Below are positions 1-6,583 of a stretch of DNA of 13,174 bases, one piece after another (within the stretch, counting starts at the first letter, position 1; the number at the start of each line of letters is the position of its first letter). Location of the stretch: positions 1-13,174 of the forward strand of contig DASYRM010000231.1 of the NCBI GenBank assembly GCA_036004405.1, in the 5' to 3' direction. A program made the position numbers and the translations under genes. This DNA comes from DASYRM01 sp036004405 (GTDB taxonomy: Bacteria; Acidobacteriota; Vicinamibacteria; Vicinamibacterales; UBA2999). The notes beneath the pieces were generated by a model. That model did not search any database. It saw only the letters and a program-made list of their open reading frames with translations, and was not told the DNA's origin.

Positions 1-16
1 GGGCCGCCTTACGGCG

Positions 17-31
17 CCCCCCCCCCCCCCC
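17..31. repeat. 15-base poly-C homopolymer tract
   Basis: Fifteen consecutive C on the plus strand (G on the minus strand) lie 6 bases beyond the stop codon of the adenosine kinase-like gene. Directly beyond it, positions 5-16 form a 4-bp hairpin, which on the minus strand is CGCC-GTAA-GGCG, a GNRA-type tetraloop. A run this long stands out even in GC-rich DNA. It could be a slippage-prone tract, part of a transcript 3' end, or a sequencing or assembly artefact. Nothing in the window decides between these. Confidence 0.9.
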
Positions 32-37
32 GACTGT

Positions 38-1033
38 CTACCCCAGCACCTTCGCGCCCAGTGCCTTGACGTCCTTGACGTCGGCGCGCGGGCCATACTG
101 CGCGATGACCTGCGCCGCCATGGCGCCGCCGAGCCGCCCGCAGGTGGCCAGGTCGAGCCCCTGGGTGTAGGCGTAGAGGAACCCGGCCGCATAGGCGTCG
201 CCGGCCCCGGTCGTGTCCACGACCTTCACGCCCGGCACCGCGTCGATGACGTGCACCTCGTCGCCGCGGAGCACCACTGACCCCTTCTCGCTTCTGGTCA
301 GCGCCGCGATCTCGCAATGGCCGCGCACCTTCTGCAGTGCGTCGTCGAAGCCCTCGACCTCGTAGAGCGACAGGATCTCGTGCTCGTTGGCGAACAGGAT
401 GTCGACGTGCTTGTCGACCAGCTCGAGGAACTCGGCGCGGTAGCGCGCGACGCAGAACGAGTCGGACAGGGTGAAGGCCACCTTGACGCCGGCCTTCTGC
501 GCGGCAATGGCGGCGTTGCGCATCGCCTCCTTGGCGCGCGGCTGATCCCAGAGATACCCCTCGAGGTACAGCACCTTCGACGAGGTGATGTACGGCATGT
601 TCACGTCCTCGGGGCCCAGCTGCGTGGTGGCGCCGAGGAACGTCTGCATGGTCCGCTGCGCGTCCGGCGTGACGATGATGAGCGAGCGGGCCGTCGGCAG
701 TCCGCCGACGAGCGGCGTCGTGTCGTAGGTCACGCCGACGGCGCGCAGGTCGTGCGTGAAGACGTCGCCGAGCTGATCCTTCGCCACCTTGCCGATGTAC
801 GCCGTGCGTCCGCCAAGCGCCGCGATGCCCGCGATGGTGTTCCCGGCCGAGCCGCCCGAGGCTTCCTTGCCGGGCCCCATGTCGCCATACAGCCGCTCGG
901 CCGTCTCGGTGTCGATGAGGTTCATCGCGCCTTTCGGCAGCTGGTGCTTGTCCAGAAAGGCATCATCGGCCTGGGCGATCACGTCCACGATCGCGTTGCC
1001 GATCGCGGTGACATCGAATTGCGCGGTACTCAT
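38..1033 (-). CDS. PfkB-family carbohydrate kinase, adenosine kinase-like
   Basis: A 331-residue ribokinase/PfkB-fold kinase. Family members transfer phosphate from ATP to a sugar or nucleoside hydroxyl; the closest match I recognise is the bacterial adenosine kinase type (adenosine + ATP to AMP + ADP, cytosolic purine salvage). The N-terminus reads FDVTAIGNAIVDVIA, the first PfkB signature is GGSAGNTIAGIAALGG (about residues 60-75), and the second is DTTGAGDAYAAG (273-284), with D279 as the expected catalytic base and the GAG as anion hole. Length is normal for the family. The ATG at 1033 follows GAGGA with 7-nt spacing, a good ribosome binding site, 17 bp after the phosphorylase stop, so it is probably the last gene of that operon. 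Substrate is inferred; PfkB enzymes are often mis-assigned, and inosine-guanosine kinase or another sugar kinase remains possible. Confidence 0.9.
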   Translation of the reverse strand: MSTAQFDVTAIGNAIVDVIAQADDAFLDKHQLPKGAMNLIDTETAERLYGDMGPGKEASGGSAGNTIAGIAALGGRTAYIGKVAKDQLGDVFTHDLRAVGVTYDTTPLVGGLPTARSLIIVTPDAQRTMQTFLGATTQLGPEDVNMPYITSSKVLYLEGYLWDQPRAKEAMRNAAIAAQKAGVKVAFTLSDSFCVARYRAEFLELVDKHVDILFANEHEILSLYEVEGFDDALQKVRGHCEIAALTRSEKGSVVLRGDEVHVIDAVPGVKVVDTTGAGDAYAAGFLYAYTQGLDLATCGRLGGAMAAQVIAQYGPRADVKDVKALGAKVLG

Positions 1034-1050
1034 TCAGTGGTCCTCGAGAA

Positions 1051-1929
1051 TTAGTGGCGATGCTGAGTGGGCAGATAGCGTCCGACGATCGGCGCCAGGT
1101 CGACCAGGGTACTGGCCGGCACCGCATCGGGGCGCGTGATGAGTGCGAACTTGAGGGCGTTGGCGCATTCGCAGGTGCGCTCGAAGGGCAGCGCGTCCAC
1201 GGCAGCGGCAATGATCGCCTGTGCCGTCTTCGCGTTCTGTGTCAGGTTGGCGATGATCATCTCGACCGACACGGAATCGTGGTCCGGATGCCAGCAGTCG
1301 TAGTCGGTGACGAGGGCAATCGTCGAGTAGCAGATCTCGGCCTCGCGCGCCAGCTTGGCCTCTTGCAGGTTCGTCATGCCGATGATGTCGGCGCCCCACG
1401 AGCGGTAGAGCCGCGACTCGGCGAGCGTGGAGAACTGCGGCCCCTCCATGCACACGTAGGTGCCGCCCTTGTGCACCGTCGCCCCGGCTTTCTGTCCGCT
1501 CTCGAAGGCAATGGTGCTCAGCCGCGAGCAGAACGGGTGCGCGAAACCGACGTGCGCCGCCAGCCCCTGCCCGAAGAACGTGCTGATGCGCCCCTTGGTG
1601 CGATCGATGAACTGATCGGGGATGACGATGTCGAGCGGACGGAGCTCTTCTTTCAGGCTGCCGACGGCGCTTGCCGAGAGGATGTACTCCACCCCCAGCG
1701 TCTTCATGCCGTAGATGTTGGCGCGAAAGTTCAGCTCGGACGGCAGCAGCCGGTGGCCGGCGCCGTGACGGGCGAGAAACGCCACGCGCTTCCCGCGCAG
1801 TGTGCCGATGACGTAGGGACCTGACGGGTCGCCGAACGGCGTCGTGAGCGCGACCTCAGTGCGATCCACCACCTCGGCCATGTCGTACAGACCACTCCCG
1901 CCGATGATGCCAATGCGAACGTTTTCCAT
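1051..1929 (-). CDS. mtnP: S-methyl-5'-thioadenosine phosphorylase (MTAP)
   Basis: A 292-residue cytosolic enzyme of the PNP/MTAP phosphorylase family. It cleaves 5'-methylthioadenosine with phosphate to adenine and 5-methylthioribose-1-phosphate, recycling the by-product of polyamine and related SAM-consuming reactions; some homologues also take 5'-deoxyadenosine. Visible motifs are the N-terminal phosphate loop IIGGSGLY (8-15), RHGAGHR (54-60), MEGPQFSTLAES (161-172) with the downstream GADIIGMT, and TDYDCW (208-213). The two Asp residues of TDYD indicate a 6-aminopurine (adenine) base rather than the Asn of guanosine/inosine PNPs. The start is the only plausible ATG, 18 bp after the upstream stop, with no clear Shine-Dalgarno. 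The kinase gene next to it fits nucleoside salvage. Confidence 0.95.
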   Translation of the reverse strand: MENVRIGIIGGSGLYDMAEVVDRTEVALTTPFGDPSGPYVIGTLRGKRVAFLARHGAGHRLLPSELNFRANIYGMKTLGVEYILSASAVGSLKEELRPLDIVIPDQFIDRTKGRISTFFGQGLAAHVGFAHPFCSRLSTIAFESGQKAGATVHKGGTYVCMEGPQFSTLAESRLYRSWGADIIGMTNLQEAKLAREAEICYSTIALVTDYDCWHPDHDSVSVEMIIANLTQNAKTAQAIIAAAVDALPFERTCECANALKFALITRPDAVPASTLVDLAPIVGRYLPTQHRH

Positions 1930-1947
1930 AGATGAGGCTTTAGAAGC

Positions 1948-3210
1948 TTACAGCACTTGCTCGACCCAGCGCTTGCCGTCGCGTTCCCGGATGATTCCGG
2001 CGGCCACGAGCGGGTCGTGCTCGAAGAAAATCAGGTACTCGCGGTCGATCGCCTCGCGGATGAAGCGCTTCTTGACGGCGAGCGTTTCCATCGGGAACAG
2101 GTCGTAGCCCATCACCCACGGATCCTGCAGGTGCGCGGTCGTCGGGATGAGATCGGCGGTGAACACGGCCGTCTTGCCGGCCGACTCCAGATAGACAATC
2201 TGGTGCTGCCCGGTATGTCCGCCGGTTCGAACCACACGCACGCCGGGCTTCACCGTGACGTCGCCGGAATAGAAATCGATGACGCCCGCCGGCTTCAGCG
2301 GCACGAAGTCGTCCTGCAGGTAGCTGGCGCGATTGCGTTCGTGAGGATGGGTCGCGTCCTCCCACTCGGTATCGCGAATCAGGTAGCGCGCCTTCGGGAA
2401 TCGGGGCACGAGCCCCTGCGCGCCGCGAGCGGTCGCCCCGCCGAAGTGATCGAAATGGAGATGGGTAGCCAGCACGGCATCGATCGACGCCACCTCCAGG
2501 CCCCGCTCGGCCAGCGCGTGGTCGAGGTGCACCGTGCGGTCGAGCGCGTAGATGTCGCGCGCCTTCTCGGGCATCTTTTCGCCGACGCCGCAGTCGACCA
2601 GCATGCGCCCCCAGGACGCCTCCACCAGCAGCGGCCGCATCGCGAGCTGAATGCGGTTGCGATCGTCGGCGGGGGCGAGCTTCTCCCACAGCGGCTTCGG
2701 GACCACGCCGAACATGGCGCCACCATCGAGGCGGAACGGGCCGTCGTGCAGAACGGTCAACGAGAGGTCGCCCCACGCGAGCGCCGCGGTCCCCAGTCGC
2801 ACGGCCGGCGGCGCCGACTGTTTGAGCTCCACCAGCACGCCGTGTGCGGCCGATGGATGGATGAACGCCACCAGCGAGCCGTGTGCGCCTGTCCGCGGCG
2901 CGCTGTCCACGAGACGCACGCCGCGGGCGGCCAGGTGAGCCAGCGCCGCCTGGAGATTCTCGACGCGGAGCGTCACATGGTGGAGCCCGGGACCGCGGCG
3001 TCCGATGAAGGTGGCGATCGGCGACGCCGGCGCCGTGGCCTCGAGCAGTTCGAGCGCCGCCGCGCCGGTGTCGACCATGTGCGCGCGAACCTTCTGGGTC
3101 GGAACGTCTTCGGGCAGGTCGACGTCCAGCCCGAGCGCGTCGCGATAAAACGCCAGCGCCTCGTCGAGCCGGTCGACGGCAATCCCGACGTGATCCAGCA
3201 CGGCCTTCAT
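1948..3210 (-). CDS. mce: Methylmalonyl-CoA epimerase fused to an MBL-fold metallo-hydrolase
   Basis: A 420-residue two-domain protein in one uninterrupted frame. Residues 1-132 are a vicinal-oxygen-chelate epimerase that interconverts (2R)- and (2S)-methylmalonyl-CoA: LDHVGIAV at 5-12, GLHHVTLRV at 75-83 and VLVEL at 125-129. Expected metal ligands are H7, E54 (Gln in the Propionibacterium enzyme), H78 and E129. Residues 138-420 are a metallo-beta-lactamase hydrolase with a complete binuclear set: THLHFDHFGG (H250, H252, D254, H255), H332 in GGHTGQHQ, D353 in FTADL, and H398. This half resembles AiiA/YtnP-type lactonases, but its substrate is unknown. The open frame runs 77 codons further upstream inside meaB, but the ATG at 3210 starts the fold and overlaps the meaB stop as ATGA, implying translational coupling. 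A stop lost by sequencing error is an alternative to true fusion. Confidence 0.9.
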   Translation of the reverse strand: MKAVLDHVGIAVDRLDEALAFYRDALGLDVDLPEDVPTQKVRAHMVDTGAAALELLEATAPASPIATFIGRRGPGLHHVTLRVENLQAALAHLAARGVRLVDSAPRTGAHGSLVAFIHPSAAHGVLVELKQSAPPAVRLGTAALAWGDLSLTVLHDGPFRLDGGAMFGVVPKPLWEKLAPADDRNRIQLAMRPLLVEASWGRMLVDCGVGEKMPEKARDIYALDRTVHLDHALAERGLEVASIDAVLATHLHFDHFGGATARGAQGLVPRFPKARYLIRDTEWEDATHPHERNRASYLQDDFVPLKPAGVIDFYSGDVTVKPGVRVVRTGGHTGQHQIVYLESAGKTAVFTADLIPTTAHLQDPWVMGYDLFPMETLAVKKRFIREAIDREYLIFFEHDPLVAAGIIRERDGKRWVEQVL

Positions 3211-4181
3211 ATCGAACCGCCCCGGGTCGCCACCGCCTGCGCGACCAGGGCGTGGGCCGCGGCGTACGGGTCCATCCGCCGCCCGGCGACGTCGGCCGCC
3301 GCCTGCGCCAGCGCTCCCGCGGGGAGCGCCTGCTGGAGACGCGCGAAGAGCATGTCGCCGGTCAACGCCGACACGCGGGCGTAGGCGCGGGTGCGCCGCC
3401 GCTCGGCGCGCAGCGCCTCGGAGCGATCGCGGAACCGGCACAGCGTCTCCCAGAGTTCGGGCACGCCCTGGCCGGTGGTGGCTTCCGTCTTCAGCACCGG
3501 CGGCGTCCAGCCGCCGTCCACCACCGGCTGCAGCGACAACGCCGCCTCGATCGACTGCACCAGCCGATCGATACCCTCGCGGTCCGCCTTGTTGGCCACG
3601 AACACGTCGGCAATCTCCATGATGCCGGCCTTCATCGCCTGCACGTCGTCGCCCGTGCCGGGCACCAGCACGACGACTGTCGCGTCGGCGGTCTGGGCCA
3701 CTTCCACCTCGTCCTGGCCGACGCCGACGGTCTCGATGAGCACCACGTCGAAGCCGGCGGCGTCCAGCACCAGAGCGGCGTCGCCAGTCGTGCCGGCGAG
3801 GCCGCCGAGATGCCCGCGGGTGGCCATGCTGCGCACGAACACGTGCGGGTCGCCGGCGTGGCGGATCATCCGCACGCGGTCTCCCAGCACGGCGCCGCCG
3901 CTGAAGGGGCTGGTGGGGTCCACCGCCAGCACGCCGACTTTCAGCCCCACCGCGCGGATGGTGGCGATCAGCTGATCGACGAGCGTGCTCTTGCCGCCGC
4001 CCGGCACGCCGGTCACCCCGACCAGATACGCGCGCCCGGTGTGGGGAAAGAGCGCGCCCACCAGGGCGGCGCCGCCCGAGCCGGCGTGGTCGCCGTCCTC
4101 GATCTGGGAGATGGCGCGGGCAATCGCGCGCGCGTCGCCGGCAAGGACCCGCGCTGCGAGCGTGTCAGGCGGCGCGGCCAC
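3207..4181 (-). CDS. meaB: Methylmalonyl-CoA mutase-associated GTPase MeaB (ArgK family)
   Basis: A 324-residue G3E-family P-loop GTPase. Characterised MeaB proteins gate adenosylcobalamin loading of methylmalonyl-CoA mutase, protect it from inactivation and help eject damaged cofactor. Motifs: Walker A GVPGGGKS (58-65), the family signature DPTSPFSGGAVLGDRVRM from about residue 88, the switch region ETVGVGQ (150-156) and the base-specificity motif NKAD (197-200). Length is typical. The GTG start at 4181 lies inside the end of the acyl-CoA dehydrogenase gene (17-bp overlap), and the stop overlaps the epimerase ATG by 4 bp, so the three genes are probably cotranslated. The mutase itself is not in this window, so it must be encoded elsewhere if the pathway runs. 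Confidence 0.96.
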   Translation of the reverse strand: MAAPPDTLAARVLAGDARAIARAISQIEDGDHAGSGGAALVGALFPHTGRAYLVGVTGVPGGGKSTLVDQLIATIRAVGLKVGVLAVDPTSPFSGGAVLGDRVRMIRHAGDPHVFVRSMATRGHLGGLAGTTGDAALVLDAAGFDVVLIETVGVGQDEVEVAQTADATVVVLVPGTGDDVQAMKAGIMEIADVFVANKADREGIDRLVQSIEAALSLQPVVDGGWTPPVLKTEATTGQGVPELWETLCRFRDRSEALRAERRRTRAYARVSALTGDMLFARLQQALPAGALAQAAADVAGRRMDPYAAAHALVAQAVATRGGSI

Positions 4182-5334
4182 CGGTGTCGCGGTCGCCCGC
4201 CATGAGATGCCGGGCGATGACCAGGCGCTGAATCTCGCTCGTGCCTTCGCCGATCGTGGTGAGCTTCACGTCGCGAAAGAACTTCTCGGCCGGATAGTCC
4301 TTCACGAACCCGTAGCCGCCGTGAATCTGCACGCCGTCCTCGGCGGCGCGCACGGCAATCTCGCTCGAATAGAGCTTGGCCATCGCGGCCTCGATGGTGG
4401 TCCGCGCCCCGGCGTCCTTGAGCGCGGCGGCGCGATAGGTGAGGAGCCGCGCCGCCTCGATGCGCGCGGCGGTGTCCACCAGACGAGCGCGGATGCTCTG
4501 GAACGTGCCGATCTTCTGGCCGAATTGCACGCGGGTAAACGCGTAGCCACGCGCCGCCTCGAAGGCGCCTTGTGCGAGGCCGACCGCCAGCGCGGCGATG
4601 CCGATGCGGCCGGCGTCGAGCACCTGCAGGGCGTTGACGAACCCCTGCCCTTCGGCGCCGAGCAGCTGGCGCTCCGGTACCCGACAGTTCTCGAAGATCA
4701 CCTCGCTGGTTTCGCTGGCGCGCATCCCGAGCTTGTCTTCCTTCTTGCCGGCGCGAAACCCCGGGGTGCCGCGCTCGACGATGAACGCCGAGATGCCGCG
4801 CGACCCCTTGCCGCGCGTGGTCACCACCATCACCACGATGAGGTCGCCGTCGCGGCCGTGGGTGATGAACTGCTTGGTGCCGTTGATCACCCAGTGATCG
4901 CCGTCGCGGACGGCGGCGGTGCGCATCGCGGCGGCGTCGCTACCCGACGAGGCTTCGGTCAACCCCCACGCCGCGAGGCGCTCGCCTCGCGCGAGCGGCA
5001 CGAGATAGCGCTGCTTCTGCTCTTCGGTGCCGAACATGAAGATGTGGGCGGAGCCGAGCCCGTTGTGCGCGGCAATGGACAGGCAGACGGCCGGGTCCAC
5101 GCGGGCGAGCTCCTCGATGCAGATGCAGTAGTCCACCGAGGACATCGCGGAGCCGCCATAGGCTTCGGGGAACTGGATGCCCATCAGCCCCAGCTCGGCG
5201 CATTTCGCGAGCAGCTCTCGCGGGTAGTGCTGGGCCTCGTCCCACTCGCGGACGTGCGGCCGAAGCTCGGCCTCGGCGAACTCGCGCACACTGCGCTTGA
5301 GCAGCTCCTGCTCGTCCGTCAGGCGGAAGTCCAT
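4165..5334 (-). CDS. Acyl-CoA dehydrogenase (short-chain/butyryl-CoA type)
   Basis: A 389-residue FAD-dependent dehydrogenase that introduces a trans-2,3 double bond into acyl-CoA and passes electrons to ETF. The three-part fold is visible: an N-terminal helical domain beginning MDFRLTDEQ, the FAD/substrate-binding beta segment with LTEASSGSDAAAMRT and WVINGTKQFITHG, and a C-terminal helical domain with GYGFVKDYPAEKFFRD and GEGTSEIQ. The first Glu of EGTSEIQ (about residue 363) is the expected catalytic base. The frame stays open far upstream, but that part is Arg-rich and antisense to the beta-barrel gene. An ATG at 5346 (four residues longer) is the other candidate; I prefer 5334 because family members typically begin there. 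It is first in the operon with meaB and the epimerase, so a substrate feeding propionyl-CoA metabolism (branched or short chain) is plausible but unproven. Confidence 0.95.
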   Translation of the reverse strand: MDFRLTDEQELLKRSVREFAEAELRPHVREWDEAQHYPRELLAKCAELGLMGIQFPEAYGGSAMSSVDYCICIEELARVDPAVCLSIAAHNGLGSAHIFMFGTEEQKQRYLVPLARGERLAAWGLTEASSGSDAAAMRTAAVRDGDHWVINGTKQFITHGRDGDLIVVMVVTTRGKGSRGISAFIVERGTPGFRAGKKEDKLGMRASETSEVIFENCRVPERQLLGAEGQGFVNALQVLDAGRIGIAALAVGLAQGAFEAARGYAFTRVQFGQKIGTFQSIRARLVDTAARIEAARLLTYRAAALKDAGARTTIEAAMAKLYSSEIAVRAAEDGVQIHGGYGFVKDYPAEKFFRDVKLTTIGEGTSEIQRLVIARHLMAGDRDTGGRAA

Positions 5335-5344
5335 GCCGGCGCCC

Positions 5345-5354
5345 ATCGTATCAT
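5345..5354. promoter_or_regulatory. Overlapping divergent -10-like elements between the dehydrogenase and beta-barrel genes
   Basis: On the plus strand TATCAT (5349-5354) matches the -10 consensus at 5 of 6 and ends 6 nt before the ATG at 5361, which would give a leaderless mRNA. On the minus strand the same bases read TGATACGAT (5353-5345), an extended -10 with TG-N-TACGAT, suitably placed for the dehydrogenase ATG at 5334. The nonamer ATCGTATCA recurs exactly at 9152-9160, again before a start codon. No convincing -35 was seen for either direction, and each would fall inside the opposing coding sequence. Confidence 0.45.
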
Positions 5355-5360
5355 CGGGGT

Positions 5361-5843
5361 ATGCGTGTCGCCCGCTCGCTCGCCCTCGCCGCCGGCTTCC
5401 TGCTGGCGGCCGCCCCCCACGCCTTTGCCGACGTGACGCTCTTCGTCGGCAGCACCACCACGCCCACCGCGCGGCAGGCCCGTGGGGTGGCCATCGGCGG
5501 CGGGATTCTCGCGCTCGGATTCGAGTTCGAGTATTCCGACACGCGCGAGGATCCCGCCGACGCGGCGCCCTCGCTGCGCACCGGGATGGGCAACATCCTG
5601 CTGCAGACACCGATCGCCATTGCCGGATTCCAGCCGTACTTCACCACCGGGGCGGGCGCGTACCGCGAGTCGCTCAACGGTGAGAGCGAGACGCAGCTCG
5701 GGGGCAATGCCGGTGGAGGCGTGAAGGTGCGGCTGGCGGGGCCGCTGCGCGCGCGATTCGACTACCGCGTGTTCCGCCTGCGGGGCGAGCCGCTGCACGA
5801 CGTGGTGCACCGGCTGTACGTGGGAGCGAATCTCGCCTTCTGA
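5361..5843 (+). CDS. Small secreted outer-membrane beta-barrel protein
   Basis: A 160-residue protein of no named family that I recognise. Residues 1-23 are a clear signal peptide (MRVARSLALAAGFLLAAAPHAFA, cleaved after AFA). The mature 137 residues consist of alternating amphipathic stretches that I can divide into about eight strands, separated by short polar loops such as SDTREDPADA and LNGESET. The chain ends YVGANLAF, with the terminal Phe expected of a BAM-recognised outer-membrane barrel. This fits an eight-stranded OmpW/OmpA-domain-like barrel. It is the only plus-strand gene between two minus-strand blocks, starting 14-26 bp from the divergent dehydrogenase and ending 22 bp from a convergent gene. 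No Shine-Dalgarno precedes the ATG, and a -10-like TATCAT ends 6 nt upstream, so it may be translated leaderless. Confidence 0.88.
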   Translation: MRVARSLALAAGFLLAAAPHAFADVTLFVGSTTTPTARQARGVAIGGGILALGFEFEYSDTREDPADAAPSLRTGMGNILLQTPIAIAGFQPYFTTGAGAYRESLNGESETQLGGNAGGGVKVRLAGPLRARFDYRVFRLRGEPLHDVVHRLYVGANLAF

Positions 5844-5857
5844 GGCGGAGAAGCCTC
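5842..5857. terminator. Possible weak bidirectional terminator hairpin
   Basis: GAGGC at 5842-5846 pairs with GCCTC at 5853-5857 around a 6-nt loop, starting inside the beta-barrel stop codon. It is followed on the plus strand by a pyrimidine run (TCTCTCTGCC) rather than a true U-tract. It sits in the 22-bp gap between two convergent genes, where a shared terminator is expected, but the stem is short and no clean poly-U follows on either strand. Confidence 0.3.
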
Positions 5858-5865
5858 TCTCTGCC

Positions 5866-6504
5866 TTAGGGTTTCTGCGTCGTGGGCGCCGGCGTTGCGG
5901 GAGCGGGCTTTTCGCCGGCCGCGGGCTTCTCGCCCGGTGCCGGCTCGGGTGGAGGCTCGGGTATCGGGGACAGATTCAGCAGGCTGCCGCCCGCGGTCAC
6001 CGAGCTCGTATAAAGCTTCCAGATCTCCTGCAGCGCCGCCGCGTCGGTGGATCCCGCGGACAGCACGCGGCCAAGCCCGTAATCCTCGCCTGGCACCGTG
6101 GGATCCATCAGGAACACATACAGCACCGAGTTCCCCGGCCCCGGCTCGGTAGCCTTGTAGAACTGCCAGCCCTTGGCCATGGCCTTGAGCGCGGGGTCGG
6201 TGCTCGACTCCAGCGCCTTCCGCACGTTGGACACCAGACGCTCGAAGTCCGCGGCCTTGTCGGGCCGGACGGTGTTGAAGAGCAGGCCAACCGGCGCGGT
6301 GAACGTGCGCGCCGCGGTGGCCGAGGGCGCCGGCGGCGCGGGCGTCGGCTTGCCACCCGGCAACGGCTGGCCCGGTACGGGTTGTCCGGGCGCGGCGGGG
6401 ACCTGTCCGGGAACCGTGGGCTGCTGCTGACCGGCCGCCGGCACCTGCGCCTGAGCGACGGCCACCGTGGCTGTGAGCAGCAGCGCCGCCAGACTGAACC
6501 TCAT
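5866..6504 (-). CDS. Exported protein of unknown function with proline-rich flanks (paralog of the gene at 6584-7042)
   Basis: A 212-residue exported protein that I do not recognise. A signal peptide covers residues 1-20 (ends VAQAQ). Residues 21-64 are a Pro/Gln/Gly-rich linker with repeated VPGQ and PGQP units. Residues 70-180 form a compact domain, and 181-212 are a second Pro-rich tail with two GEKPA units. The middle domain aligns with the next gene: shared RPDKxxDFE, the GW before a K, an acidic-Tyr pair (DY in GEDYGLGRVL), and ALQEIWKLY against EQKELYDMY. The ATG at 6504 is chosen because AGGGAG lies about 9 nt upstream; the ATG at 6513 would sit right against that motif. Part or all of the protein is probably periplasmic or surface-located, with the Pro-rich arms as spacers. 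No catalytic motif is evident. Confidence 0.85.
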   Translation of the reverse strand: MRFSLAALLLTATVAVAQAQVPAAGQQQPTVPGQVPAAPGQPVPGQPLPGGKPTPAPPAPSATAARTFTAPVGLLFNTVRPDKAADFERLVSNVRKALESSTDPALKAMAKGWQFYKATEPGPGNSVLYVFLMDPTVPGEDYGLGRVLSAGSTDAAALQEIWKLYTSSVTAGGSLLNLSPIPEPPPEPAPGEKPAAGEKPAPATPAPTTQKP

Positions 6505-6528
6505 CGTATGCATCTCCCTGAAACGACA

Positions 6529-6560
6529 CGAGCCACGAACGGCGACCCGCTCGTGGCTCG
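6529..6560 (-). terminator. Strong stem-loop between the two paralogous genes (terminator or attenuator)
   Basis: A perfect 10-bp inverted repeat, CGAGCCACGA (6529-6538) and TCGTGGCTCG (6551-6560), with a 12-nt loop that can form three further G-C pairs (6540-6542 with 6547-6549). It begins 24 bp past the stop of the upstream exported-protein gene. On the minus strand only a short TTT follows, so it may terminate weakly or partially, setting different levels of the two genes, or it may stabilise an mRNA end. Confidence 0.6.
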
Positions 6561-6583
6561 ATGAGTGTACCGCCGTGGCGGCG

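Noticed and set aside
3211..3441. A 77-residue N-terminal extension of the epimerase fusion
   Set aside because: It is an out-of-frame reading of the meaB C-terminus, Arg/Ala/Gly-rich, and the ATG at 3210 with an ATGA overlap starts exactly at the fold.
1957..5436. Long plus-strand frames (475, 317 and 483 codons) opposite the epimerase fusion, meaB and the dehydrogenase
   Set aside because: All lie antisense to genes with complete catalytic motifs, and their translations are His/Arg/Gly-rich without recognisable domains.
5335..5610. Upstream extension of the acyl-CoA dehydrogenase (about 90 residues)
   Set aside because: It is Arg/Cys/Pro-rich, antisense to the beta-barrel gene's signal peptide and barrel, and family members begin at MDFxLT.
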